Of a stretch of DNA of 8,843 nt, positions 1-6,165 are shown piece after piece (the first letter of the stretch is position 1; every line of letters begins with the position of its first letter). This DNA is from a bacterium (lineage in GTDB: Bacteria > Bacteroidota > Bacteroidia > Bacteroidales > Muribaculaceae): the NCBI GenBank assembly GCA_004559845.1, contig SFWW01000083.1, positions 1-8,843 of the forward strand, read 5' to 3'. The position numbers and the translations under genes are program-made. Below the pieces are notes generated by a model. That model was not told the origin of the DNA. It was given only the letters and a program-made list of their open reading frames with translations, and did no database searches.

Positions 1-136
1 CCAGGGATAGGACCCGGTTAGTCAACCACCTCCAGAGATAGAGTAAACACAAATTAGTAATTGTACAAAACCGAGTCAACCATTTTCAGGAACGGACAAT
101 CCCCGCAATAAGATGGTCGGTTTTTGGGTGCGATAA
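1..136. other. Upstream stretch with no identifiable gene
   Basis: I see no convincing gene in the first 136 bases. A short minus-strand open frame overlaps this stretch and the trpS leader (54-236), but it has no recognisable motif and would start inside the trpS 5' untranslated region. The only structure is a weak direct repeat: bases 20-35 and 74-89 match at 13 of 16 positions, sharing AGTCAACCA. This may be the 3' flank of a gene lying outside the window. Confidence 0.4.
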
Positions 137-167
137 TTTGATGTGTGGAGAAAAAATTGTAACTTTG
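137..167 (+). promoter_or_regulatory. Bacteroidetes-type promoter of trpS
   Basis: A -33 element TTTG (137-140) is followed by a 19-nt spacer and a -7 element TAACTTTG (160-167). This fits the Bacteroidetes primary sigma consensus TTTG-N19-21-TAnnTTTG. Transcription should start near 174, giving a leader of about 85 nt before the trpS ATG. The 13-mer TTGTAACTTTGCA around the -7 box occurs again in the promoter of the thiamine unit (2579-2591). Confidence 0.75.
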
Positions 168-258
168 CACACTCTCGTGGCGGCAATGCCAGCCCCGGCA
201 CCTACCACCACCATTTTTTAGCAAACAACCATTCATTTACACATATTTTCTATACACT

Positions 259-1389
259 ATGGCAAAAGTGATTCTTACCGGCGACCGTCCTACCGGCAAA
301 TTGCATATCGGACACTATGTGGGCTCGTTGCGCCGCCGCGTGCAGCTCCAAAACGAGGGCGACTACGACCGCATGTTTGTGTTTATGGCCGACGTGCAAG
401 CGCTTACCGACAACGCCGACAATCCTGAAAAAATTCGTCAAAATATTATTGAGGTGGCGCTCGACTACTTGGCTGCCGGACTCGACCCGGAGCGATGCGT
501 GCTCTTCATTCAAAGCCAAATTCCCGAATTGGCAGAACTCACTACCTATTTGATGAACTTGGTGAGCGTGGCTCGATTACAACGCAACCCCACCGTGAAA
601 TCGGAAATCAAAATGCGCGGCTTCAGTCAGCAAGAAGACGAAGGCGCGGAAAATGCTGCCGGACAGCGGAAGGGATTGCCCGTGGGCTTTTTCTGCTATC
701 CTATCAGTCAAGCTGCCGATATCACCTTGTTTAAAGCCAATATTGTGCCTGCCGGCGAAGACCAGCGCCCCATGATTGAGCAAACGCGCGAATTGGTTCA
801 CAGTTTCAACAGCACCTACGGCGAAGTGCTTGTGGAGCCCGAAATCCTCCTGCCCGACAATCAGGCATGCTTGCGCCTGCCCGGCACCGACGGTCAAGCC
901 AAGATGAGCAAAAGTTTGGGCAATTGCATCTACCTGAGCGACTCTGCCGACGATGTGTGGCAAAAGGTGCGTAGCATGTACACCGACCCCACACACCTGC
1001 GCGTGGACGACCCCGGGCACTTGGAAGGCAACTGTGTGTTCACCTATCTTGATGCCTTCTGCACCGACGAAGATTTTGCACAATTCTGGCCCGAATATGC
1101 CAACCTCGACGAACTGAAAGCCCACTACACCAAGGGCGGACTCGGCGATATGAAATGCAAAAAATTCCTCAACCAAGTGCTCAACAAAGCGCTGGAACCG
1201 ATGCGCGTGCGCCGTCAAGAATTGGAACAAGACATTCCTGCCATCTACGACATTCTCAAAAAAGGCACCGAACAAGCGCGTGAAGTGGCTGCTCGCACCA
1301 TGGACGAAGTGCGCCACGCCATGCAAATCGACTATTTCAACGACACCGAACTCATTGCCCAACAAGCCGCACGCTTCAAAGCAAAATAA
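259..1389 (+). CDS. trpS: Tryptophan--tRNA ligase (TrpRS)
   Basis: Cytoplasmic class Ic aminoacyl-tRNA synthetase that activates tryptophan with ATP and charges tRNA-Trp. The 376-residue product has the class I signature HIGH at residues 16-19, within a GDRPTGKLHIGHYVGS context, and an intact KMSKS loop at residues 215-219. The GEDQ motif at 166-169 also matches TrpRS. The protein is longer than the roughly 330 residues of the E. coli or Bacillus enzyme. Part of the extra length is a polar stretch (about 122-138, with EDEGAEN) before the PVGFFCYPISQAADI segment, as in the longer TrpRS branch found in Bacteroidetes and some Firmicutes. The ATG at 259 puts the HIGH motif at the usual distance from the N-terminus. 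No Shine-Dalgarno sequence is visible, as is usual in this phylum. The gene appears monocistronic, with a promoter before it and a strong terminator after it. Confidence 0.97.
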   Translation: MAKVILTGDRPTGKLHIGHYVGSLRRRVQLQNEGDYDRMFVFMADVQALTDNADNPEKIRQNIIEVALDYLAAGLDPERCVLFIQSQIPELAELTTYLMNLVSVARLQRNPTVKSEIKMRGFSQQEDEGAENAAGQRKGLPVGFFCYPISQAADITLFKANIVPAGEDQRPMIEQTRELVHSFNSTYGEVLVEPEILLPDNQACLRLPGTDGQAKMSKSLGNCIYLSDSADDVWQKVRSMYTDPTHLRVDDPGHLEGNCVFTYLDAFCTDEDFAQFWPEYANLDELKAHYTKGGLGDMKCKKFLNQVLNKALEPMRVRRQELEQDIPAIYDILKKGTEQAREVAARTMDEVRHAMQIDYFNDTELIAQQAARFKAK

Positions 1390-1398
1390 ATTCATTTT

Positions 1399-1448
1399 TA
1401 GCCTTTAGCTATGGCAACCCTCATAGCTAAAGGCTATTTATTTTTTTA
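1399..1448 (+). terminator. Strong intrinsic terminator after trpS
   Basis: A 15-bp perfect stem (1399-1413 with 1422-1436; left arm core AGCCTTTAGCTATG) encloses an 8-nt loop and is followed by the T-rich tract ATTTATTTTTTT. It lies 10 nt after the trpS stop codon. It should insulate trpS from the DUF3943 gene downstream. Confidence 0.92.
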
Positions 1449-1543
1449 CCTCTTCCACAACTTTAAACAGAGTTTAACTTTCGCGTGGAATAAAATCACT
1501 GTTTACTACCTTTTTGGAACACACCCACCACAAAATTACTCGC

Positions 1544-1551
1544 TAATTTTG
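1544..1551 (+). promoter_or_regulatory. Possible -7 box for the DUF3943 gene
   Basis: TAATTTTG fits the Bacteroidetes -7 consensus TAnnTTTG and lies 63 nt before the ATG. The nearest upstream TTTG (1513-1516) is 27 nt away, outside the usual 19-21 nt spacing, so only half of the promoter is supported. Confidence 0.4.
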
Positions 1552-1614
1552 CCATTATAGAACCGACAAAAAAGGCAATACACACACAACGACATTTAGA
1601 GTAAGAAGTAATTT

Positions 1615-2508
1615 ATGTGGTATCATTTTCATATCTCAAAATCCGGGATAAGGCGAATCCTATCGGTAGTGATTTCGGCTGCTGTCTGCTTCGCTATTGG
1701 AAGCCCAGCCAAAGCTCAAATAGCCGATACTTGCGCCATTGCCGGTAGCATGGTGCCTGCTGATAGCATTGCGCTATCAGGTGCCGACAGCATACTGTCG
1801 GTAAGCAAAATTCCACCCATTTCGCCCTACGCACTACCCTATTCCGTGAGCGGAACATCTCACGACTGGCATCGGCTATGGATCAACACCTCTGTGCTGA
1901 GCAGTGCTTTTGTGGGCACGCTGTTGGTGCTGGAATGCTTACCCGAAGATGCCACATCGTGGAATCGAGCCGAATTGCAAGAGGTGCCCCTCTTTGAACG
2001 ATGGTACAACCACGTCGTCAAAAAAGGCCCCGAATGGGACCACGACAAAATCATCTTCAACTATGTGCTCCACCCCTACGCCGGCGCCGCCTACTTTATG
2101 GGCGCACGCACGTGCGGCTTCAATTTTTGGCAGTCGATGCTGTATGGCACCATCGTGTCGACCGTGGGATGGGAATTCGGCATTGAGGCATTTATGGAGC
2201 GCCCCTCGATTCAAGACTTGTTCATCACGCCCTTAGCAGGTAGTATGTTAGGCGAAGGATTCTATTGCGCAAAGCGATGGATAGTGGACCACAACTACCG
2301 CCTGCTGGGCTCACCGGTGTTAGGCACCATTGTGGCATTTTTGGTAGACCCGTTGAACGAATTTACCGGTCTGTTTTTAGGCAATCCGGCTCGAAAAGAG
2401 GCACATGCAAAGTCTGCCACCGAGAAAACGCTTACCGGCAAATCCGCCTCGCTCATCCCTACCCTCACCCCCCGGTACAAAGGTCTCACCTTCGTAGCCA
2501 CCTTCTAA
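1615..2508 (+). CDS. Exported DUF3943-domain protein, function unknown
   Basis: The 297-residue product begins with a likely Sec signal peptide: basic residues at 9-14, a hydrophobic stretch (about 15-29), and a PAKA/Q cleavage site after residue 34. The mature protein should therefore be in the envelope. Residues about 130-258 match DUF3943 from memory of the family, including HPYAGAAYFMGAR, the aromatic and Gly-rich segment GWEFGIEAF, and SIQDLFITPLAGSMLGE. The family is widespread in Bacteroidetes and has no established biochemical role. An inner-membrane-associated or outer-membrane location is possible, since the segments around 93-108 and 172-190 are hydrophobic. The ATG at 1615 is preferred because it gives a complete signal peptide. 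The gene sits alone between the trpS terminator and the promoter of the thiamine unit, so its context gives no functional clue. The C-terminal 35 residues are polar and look poorly conserved. Confidence 0.85.
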   Translation: MWYHFHISKSGIRRILSVVISAAVCFAIGSPAKAQIADTCAIAGSMVPADSIALSGADSILSVSKIPPISPYALPYSVSGTSHDWHRLWINTSVLSSAFVGTLLVLECLPEDATSWNRAELQEVPLFERWYNHVVKKGPEWDHDKIIFNYVLHPYAGAAYFMGARTCGFNFWQSMLYGTIVSTVGWEFGIEAFMERPSIQDLFITPLAGSMLGEGFYCAKRWIVDHNYRLLGSPVLGTIVAFLVDPLNEFTGLFLGNPARKEAHAKSATEKTLTGKSASLIPTLTPRYKGLTFVATF

Positions 2509-2557
2509 CGGTGGCGACTCGGACATGGGTCTGCGCGCCCCTGACTTTGAGGGGGAA

Positions 2558-2589
2558 TTTGCATAAGTCGGGGGGAATTTGTAACTTTG
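2558..2589 (+). promoter_or_regulatory. Promoter of the thiamine-uptake unit
   Basis: A -33 element TTTG (2558-2561), a 20-nt spacer and a -7 element TAACTTTG (2582-2589) match the Bacteroidetes consensus. The predicted start near 2596 is just upstream of the TPP riboswitch, so the whole aptamer is transcribed. The -33 box lies in the first copy of an 11-nt direct repeat, GGGGGAATTTG, found at 2551-2561 and 2571-2581. Confidence 0.75.
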
Positions 2590-2604
2590 CAAGCGATTCG
2601 ATGA

Positions 2605-2677
2605 GTTTGGGGTGCCCTCACTTGGGGCTGAGATCATACCCACTGAATCTGATCCGGGTAATTCCGGCGTAGAGAAC
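2605..2677 (+). ncRNA. TPP riboswitch (THI-box aptamer)
   Basis: This RNA aptamer binds thiamine pyrophosphate and represses thiamine genes when TPP is plentiful. The conserved core is easy to see: GGGGTGCC (2609-2616), CTGAGATCATACCC (2628-2641), CTGATCCGGGTAAT (2649-2662) and CCGGCGTAG (2664-2672). Helices I can pair by eye are P1 GTTT (2605-2608) with GAAC (2674-2677), P2 GGGT (2610-2613) with ACCC (2638-2641), P3 GCCC (2614-2617) with GGGC (2625-2628), and the P5-type CCGG (2654-2657) with CCGG (2664-2667). The last conserved segment reads GAGAA, where GGGAA is more common. No terminator hairpin lies between the aptamer and the receptor frame. Control is therefore probably at translation initiation, or the original expression platform is missing. 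Confidence 0.93.
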
Positions 2678-2699
2678 AAAAAACTTATTATTCACTGCG

Positions 2700-4865
2700 T
2701 TGGTGGTGAACCTTCAGAATGTGGAGGTGACCGCCACACGTGCCACTCAAACCACCCCTGTGGCATTCACCAACATCAGTAAGCAACAATTAGCCGCCAT
2801 TAATCATGGCAAGGATATGCCGAGCCTGCTGGCTTCGAGCCCTTCGGTGCTCACCACCAGCGACGCCGGTGCCGGCATTGGCTATTCATCTATTCGGGTG
2901 CGTGGCACAGATGCCACTCGCATCAACATTACCACCAACGATATTCCGATGAATGATGCCGAGAGCCACGAAATCTACTGGGTGAACACGCCCGATTTTG
3001 CTTCTTCGCTTGAAGATGTGCAAATTCAGCGCGGTGTGGGCACCTCCACCAATGGTGCGGGCGCTTTCGGTGCGAGCGTGAATATGCGCACTCAGCGCTT
3101 TTCGCTCAATCCGTATGCCGAGATGTCGGGAAGTTATGGCTCGTTCAACACCAATAAGGAAACCTTTAAGGTGGGTTCCGGCTTGATTGGAGGTCACTGG
3201 AATTTCGATGCGCGCATCTCCCATATTGCCTCCGACGGCTATCGCGACCGCGCTTCGAGCAAACTCCATTCCTACTTTGCACAAGCCGGCTACTTTGGCG
3301 GGCAAACTTCGGTGCGCCTTATCACCTTCGGCGGCAAGGAAACCACCTACCACGCTTGGGATGGCATCAGCCGTGAAGAATTGACCACCAATCGCACCTA
3401 CAACCCTAATGGCGAAATTAAGCGCGACGGTGAGGTGATTGGCTTCTACAAAGACCAAACCGACAATTATCGCCAAACTCACTACCAACTGCTCTGGAAC
3501 CAAGGTTTTGGCACCAAGTGGCACTGGAATTTGGGATTGCACTACACCGACGGCTTTGGCTACTACCAAGAATACAAAAACGCCCGCACGCTGCAGGAAT
3601 ACAAACTCGAGCCTTTCTACATTGGCGAAACGAAAGTGAAGAAATCGAGCCTGGTGCGCAAAAAGAATGTGGACAGCGGCTTCGGTGGCGCCGTGTTTTC
3701 GCTCACCTACAAGGAGGATGATTTGAGCAGCACCTTGGGTGGCGGTATCAACAAGTATGCCAACGACCACTATGGCAATGTGATTTGGGTGGAAAATTAC
3801 CTTAATGCACTTGATGCCGACCACGAATACTATCGCAACAAAGGCGAAAAACTTGATTTCAACCTCTATTGGAAGGCATCGGTGAAAGCGTTTAGCAAAA
3901 TGGTGGCTTACGCCGATTTGCAATACCGCCACATTGGTTATAAGATAAATGGCGAAAACGATAAGTGGGACTGGACCGCATCGCCCGAACACATGCAAGT
4001 GCTCAATGTGGACGAAAAATTCGATTTCTTCAACCCGAAAGTGGGTCTGCACTATGATTTCAACCGCCATAATGTGGCATACGCATCCTACTCGGTGGCA
4101 CATAAAGAACCCACCCGCAACAATTACACCGATGGCTTGATGAGCGAGCATCCCAAGGCAGAAACTTTGCAAGATTGGGAATTGGGCTACACCTTCCGCA
4201 ATGAGCGTTTCACCGCAGGCGTGAATTTCTACTATATGAAATACGACGACCAACTCGTGCTCAATGGCAAACTGAATGAAATTGGCGAACTGATGGCAGA
4301 AAATGTGCCCGATAGCTACCGTATGGGTGTGGAATTGCAAGCCGGCGTGAAAATTACCGACTGGCTTCGCTGGGACATCAACGGCACACTGAGCCGCAAC
4401 CGCATCAAAAACTATGTGGGCTATGTGAGCAACTACGATGCCGACACATGGGACGACCTCTACAGCCAAACCGCTGTGGAAAAAGGCAACACCACCATTG
4501 CATTCTCGCCCTCGTTTATCGGCAACAGCGTGTTGGCTTTCAATTTGAAGGGCTTTAGCGCTCAATTCACCTCTCAATATGTGAGTCGCCAATACCTCGA
4601 CAATTTTGAGAACCGCGACGATAGTCTTAACCCCTACTTCGTGAGCCATTTGCACTTGGCATACACCTTCAAATTGCCGCATGTGAAAGCCGTGAGCGTG
4701 GGTTGCTCCATCTATAATATTTTCAACGAGAAATATGAAACCAACGGCTACAGCCAAACTTGCGCATTGGTCGACAAATCGGGTTCGTACACGCTTTATA
4801 GCGACCCGCGATTCTACCCTATGGCAGGCACGAATGTGTTAGCCCACCTTAGCTTTGCGTTTTGA
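2700..4865 (+). CDS. TonB-dependent outer-membrane receptor for thiamine; N-terminus anomalous
   Basis: This gene encodes a 22-strand-type outer-membrane receptor driven by TonB. Its position directly after a TPP riboswitch and before pnuT indicates thiamine or thiamine phosphates as substrate (the Omr1/OMthi type in Bacteroides). A TonB-box-like segment (NVEVTATR, residues 7-14) leads into the plug (about 17-131), with IRVRG at 65-69 and QRGVGTSTNGAGAFG at 110-124. The barrel runs to a C-terminal phenylalanine, as in outer-membrane proteins. No ATG is available near the 5' end: the first possible starts are TTG 2700, GTG 2703 and GTG 2706. The frame is open upstream only to the stop at 2670-2672. 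None of these starts yields a signal peptide, without which the protein could not reach the outer membrane. The upstream frame reads KNLLFTALVV, which resembles part of a signal peptide but has no start codon. Function is confident; start and expression are not. Confidence 0.9.
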   Translation: MVVNLQNVEVTATRATQTTPVAFTNISKQQLAAINHGKDMPSLLASSPSVLTTSDAGAGIGYSSIRVRGTDATRINITTNDIPMNDAESHEIYWVNTPDFASSLEDVQIQRGVGTSTNGAGAFGASVNMRTQRFSLNPYAEMSGSYGSFNTNKETFKVGSGLIGGHWNFDARISHIASDGYRDRASSKLHSYFAQAGYFGGQTSVRLITFGGKETTYHAWDGISREELTTNRTYNPNGEIKRDGEVIGFYKDQTDNYRQTHYQLLWNQGFGTKWHWNLGLHYTDGFGYYQEYKNARTLQEYKLEPFYIGETKVKKSSLVRKKNVDSGFGGAVFSLTYKEDDLSSTLGGGINKYANDHYGNVIWVENYLNALDADHEYYRNKGEKLDFNLYWKASVKAFSKMVAYADLQYRHIGYKINGENDKWDWTASPEHMQVLNVDEKFDFFNPKVGLHYDFNRHNVAYASYSVAHKEPTRNNYTDGLMSEHPKAETLQDWELGYTFRNERFTAGVNFYYMKYDDQLVLNGKLNEIGELMAENVPDSYRMGVELQAGVKITDWLRWDINGTLSRNRIKNYVGYVSNYDADTWDDLYSQTAVEKGNTTIAFSPSFIGNSVLAFNLKGFSAQFTSQYVSRQYLDNFENRDDSLNPYFVSHLHLAYTFKLPHVKAVSVGCSIYNIFNEKYETNGYSQTCALVDKSGSYTLYSDPRFYPMAGTNVLAHLSFAF

Positions 4866-4870
4866 TGGTT

Positions 4871-4940
4871 AATTCATAATTCATAATGCATAATGCATAA
4901 TTCTTGATGCTTGATGCTTAATTAATAATTTTGATTTATG
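4871..4940 (+). repeat. Imperfect tandem heptanucleotide array
   Basis: The gap between the receptor stop codon and pnuT divides into ten consecutive 7-nt units: AATTCAT twice, AATGCAT twice, AATTCTT, GATGCTT twice, AATTAAT, AATTTTG and ATTTATG. The last unit contains the pnuT start codon. Adjacent identical units suggest local slippage duplication. The tract is very AT-rich and has no Shine-Dalgarno sequence or terminator. It therefore probably does not separate pnuT from the receptor transcript, although it could change translation of pnuT. Confidence 0.8.
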
Positions 4941-5546
4941 ATGGGTGATTTGGTAGCGTGGTTTTCTGAGCCTAAGCATTTGTTTGATGCGATTAGTTTT
5001 GTGCTGGGCTTGCTATATTTGCTGCTGGAATTTCGCGCCAGCGTGTGGCTATGGCCTGTGGGTATAGTGATGCCTATAGTGCACAGCATCACCTACTACA
5101 AAGCCGGCTTGTATGCCGATTTCGGCATGGAATTTTTCTATGTGCTGGTGGCTGTGTATGGCTTTTGGAAATGGATGAGACGCACGCCCGATGGGTCGAA
5201 GTCGGTAGCGGTACTGATTAGGCATTTTCCCGCCGACAAGGCGCTGATAGGAGGCGTGGCATTTGTGGTGCTGTGGGTGGGCATAGGTCTATTTCTTGCT
5301 TATTGCACCGACAGCACGGTGCCCGTGCTCGATGCGTTCACCACATCGCTAAGCATCATTGCCTACTGGGCATTAGCCAACAAATGGGTAGAGCAATGGC
5401 TACTATGGCTGGTGGTGGATGCCATTTGCACTGGCTTGTATGTGTATAAAGGCATTCCGTTTTCGGCGGCGCTCTATGGCTTCTACACCGTGATGGCAGT
5501 GCTGGGCTACCGCAATTGGATTCGCCTGATGCAGCGTCAAGACTAA
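4938..5546 (+). CDS. pnuT: PnuC-family thiamine permease PnuT
   Basis: This is an inner-membrane transporter of the PnuC/PnuT family, expected to carry thiamine into the cytoplasm by facilitated diffusion trapped by phosphorylation. The 202-residue product is mostly hydrophobic with about seven membrane segments. It has the family's aromatic pattern: WLWPVGIV near residue 38, the stretch ADFGMEFFYVLVAVYGFWKW near 60, and a C-terminal repeat-like half with WLLWLVVDAICTGLYVYKG and ALYGFYTVMAVLGYRNW. Sequence alone does not separate nicotinamide riboside (PnuC) from thiamine (PnuT). The TPP riboswitch and thiamine receptor just upstream decide for PnuT. The start may be ATG 4938 or 4941; the difference is one residue. 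The thiamine pyrophosphokinase gene (tnr3) often found next is missing: the unit ends in a terminator. Confidence 0.92.
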   Translation: MMGDLVAWFSEPKHLFDAISFVLGLLYLLLEFRASVWLWPVGIVMPIVHSITYYKAGLYADFGMEFFYVLVAVYGFWKWMRRTPDGSKSVAVLIRHFPADKALIGGVAFVVLWVGIGLFLAYCTDSTVPVLDAFTTSLSIIAYWALANKWVEQWLLWLVVDAICTGLYVYKGIPFSAALYGFYTVMAVLGYRNWIRLMQRQD

Positions 5547-5563
5547 TTTTTCAGCAAAAGAGG

Positions 5564-5600
5564 CGCCCCTTCATTGAAATGGATGAAGGGGCGATTTTCT
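5564..5600. terminator. Bidirectional terminator between pnuT and the HTH gene
   Basis: An 11-bp perfect GC-rich stem, CGCCCCTTCAT (5564-5574) with ATGAAGGGGCG (5583-5593), has an 8-nt loop and is followed by ATTTTCT on the + strand. On the - strand the same stem is followed by CCTCTTTT. It can therefore end both pnuT and the convergent HTH gene. Confidence 0.88.
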
Positions 5601-5620
5601 ACCATACCGTGATAAGTGAT

Positions 5621-5866
5621 TTATTCATCTAACTTACCTTCTAATTCCTTTTCTAAAACGATTGCTTCATCGCACTGCTGAGCGAGTTCTTCGAAAAAAT
5701 TATGATTCATCACCACACTAATGCGCATAAGCAGTCTGGTGTCGATAGATTCCCTATGAAAAATGTTGTAAACATTCGTGCGTTCGGTAGGTATCCTTTC
5801 GGCAAGCCATCGGGCAGATTGTCCGTTTTGCTTTATTACTTCCTCGATGCGATTTCCGATATGCAT
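5621..5866 (-). CDS. Small Xre-like helix-turn-helix protein
   Basis: An 81-residue protein whose residues about 5-55 look like a Cro/CI (Xre) DNA-binding fold. IGNRIEEVIKQNGQSARWLAERI forms the first helices, TERTNVYNIFHRESIDT the recognition region, and RLLMRISVVMNHNFFEEL the closing helices. This arrangement is frequent in Bacteroidetes orphan HTH proteins. A short charged tail (66-81) follows, with no ligand or dimerisation domain. It is presumably a cytoplasmic transcription regulator; its target is not evident. It is convergent with pnuT and shares the terminator. No toxin or partner gene adjoins it. The ATG at 5866 is the only sensible start for the domain. A possible -7 box and a small dyad lie upstream (5934-5957) and could support autoregulation. 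Confidence 0.8.
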   Translation of the reverse strand: MHIGNRIEEVIKQNGQSARWLAERIPTERTNVYNIFHRESIDTRLLMRISVVMNHNFFEELAQQCDEAIVLEKELEGKLDE

Positions 5867-5933
5867 GTTTCGTAAATTTTGTAATTTTTTGTTTTTAGGT
5901 TTTCAGAAAGAGAAATGTTGTAATACGCGTTAA

Positions 5934-5957
5934 ATACTATTTCAGTATGCAAATTTA
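5934..5957 (-). promoter_or_regulatory. Possible -7 box and dyad upstream of the HTH gene
   Basis: Read on the - strand, TAAATTTG (5957 down to 5950) fits TAnnTTTG. A matching TTTG at 19-21 nt is absent. Immediately downstream, the dyad ATACT-ATTTC-AGTAT (5934-5948) covers the expected transcription start, where a repressor would act. This is half-supported as a promoter and speculative as an operator. Confidence 0.35.
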
Positions 5958-6034
5958 TCATCAATTTTTAAATTTTAAAAGAAGTTTACCGACAAATAAT
6001 AAACGTGTTGAAATAATTACTACATTTTTTTACC

Positions 6035-6165
6035 AAATAGGGCATATTTGTTGGAAATTATTGAACCGGGAGGCGTCTACAGAATAGATTTCAATGCAAT
6101 CGTGCCGATTGACAATAACGCCAATCGGCACGATTCACGATTTTGGGAACGAGTATGCCCTATTT
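6035..6165. repeat. 131-bp region bounded by a 12-bp perfect inverted repeat
   Basis: AAATAGGGCATA (6035-6046) is the exact reverse complement of TATGCCCTATTT (6154-6165). The right arm contains the GH2 stop codon (6160-6162). The pair encloses 107 nt with a second perfect 14-bp inverted repeat inside it (6098-6135). No coding sequence lies between the arms apart from the last GH2 codons. The flanks read TACC on the left and CACC on the right, which is weak evidence for a target duplication. Confidence 0.7.
6098..6135 (-). terminator. 14-bp hairpin after the GH2 gene, possible terminator
   Basis: AATCGTGCCGATTG (6098-6111) pairs perfectly with CAATCGGCACGATT (6122-6135) around a 10-nt loop, 24 nt past the GH2 stop codon in the direction of transcription. 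The sequence after the stem on the - strand (GCATTGAAATC) has no U-tract. It is therefore an atypical intrinsic terminator, or an mRNA-stabilising 3' hairpin. An extra copy of CACGATT (6136-6142) abuts the right arm. Confidence 0.5.

Noticed and set aside
54..236. 60-codon - strand frame containing CGDCPFLKMVD
   Set aside because: It would start inside the trpS leader and cross the trpS promoter. The Cys pair is tempting but there is no family match I can name.
168..258. T-box or other amino-acid-sensing leader before trpS
   Set aside because: The leader is about 85 nt with no specifier stem, no T-box sequence and no terminator/anti-terminator pair. T-boxes are not typical of Bacteroidetes.
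577..1395. 272-codon - strand frame opposite trpS
   Set aside because: It is antisense to an unmistakable TrpRS and has no motif of its own.
2497..2554. Terminator after the DUF3943 gene
   Set aside because: Two small hairpins can be drawn (GCCACC/GGTGGC at 2497-2515 and CCCCT/AGGGG at 2538-2554), but both are short and neither has a T-tract. I could not support a terminator.
2886..4757. 623-codon open frame on the - strand, antisense to the receptor
   Set aside because: It lies wholly inside the receptor gene, has a low-information composition (very rich in V, I, A, H, F) and shows no motif. The receptor strand has clear plug and barrel signatures. It is a codon-bias shadow.
4871..4940. 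CRISPR-like array
   Set aside because: Units are 7 nt with no spacers. It is a simple tandem repeat.
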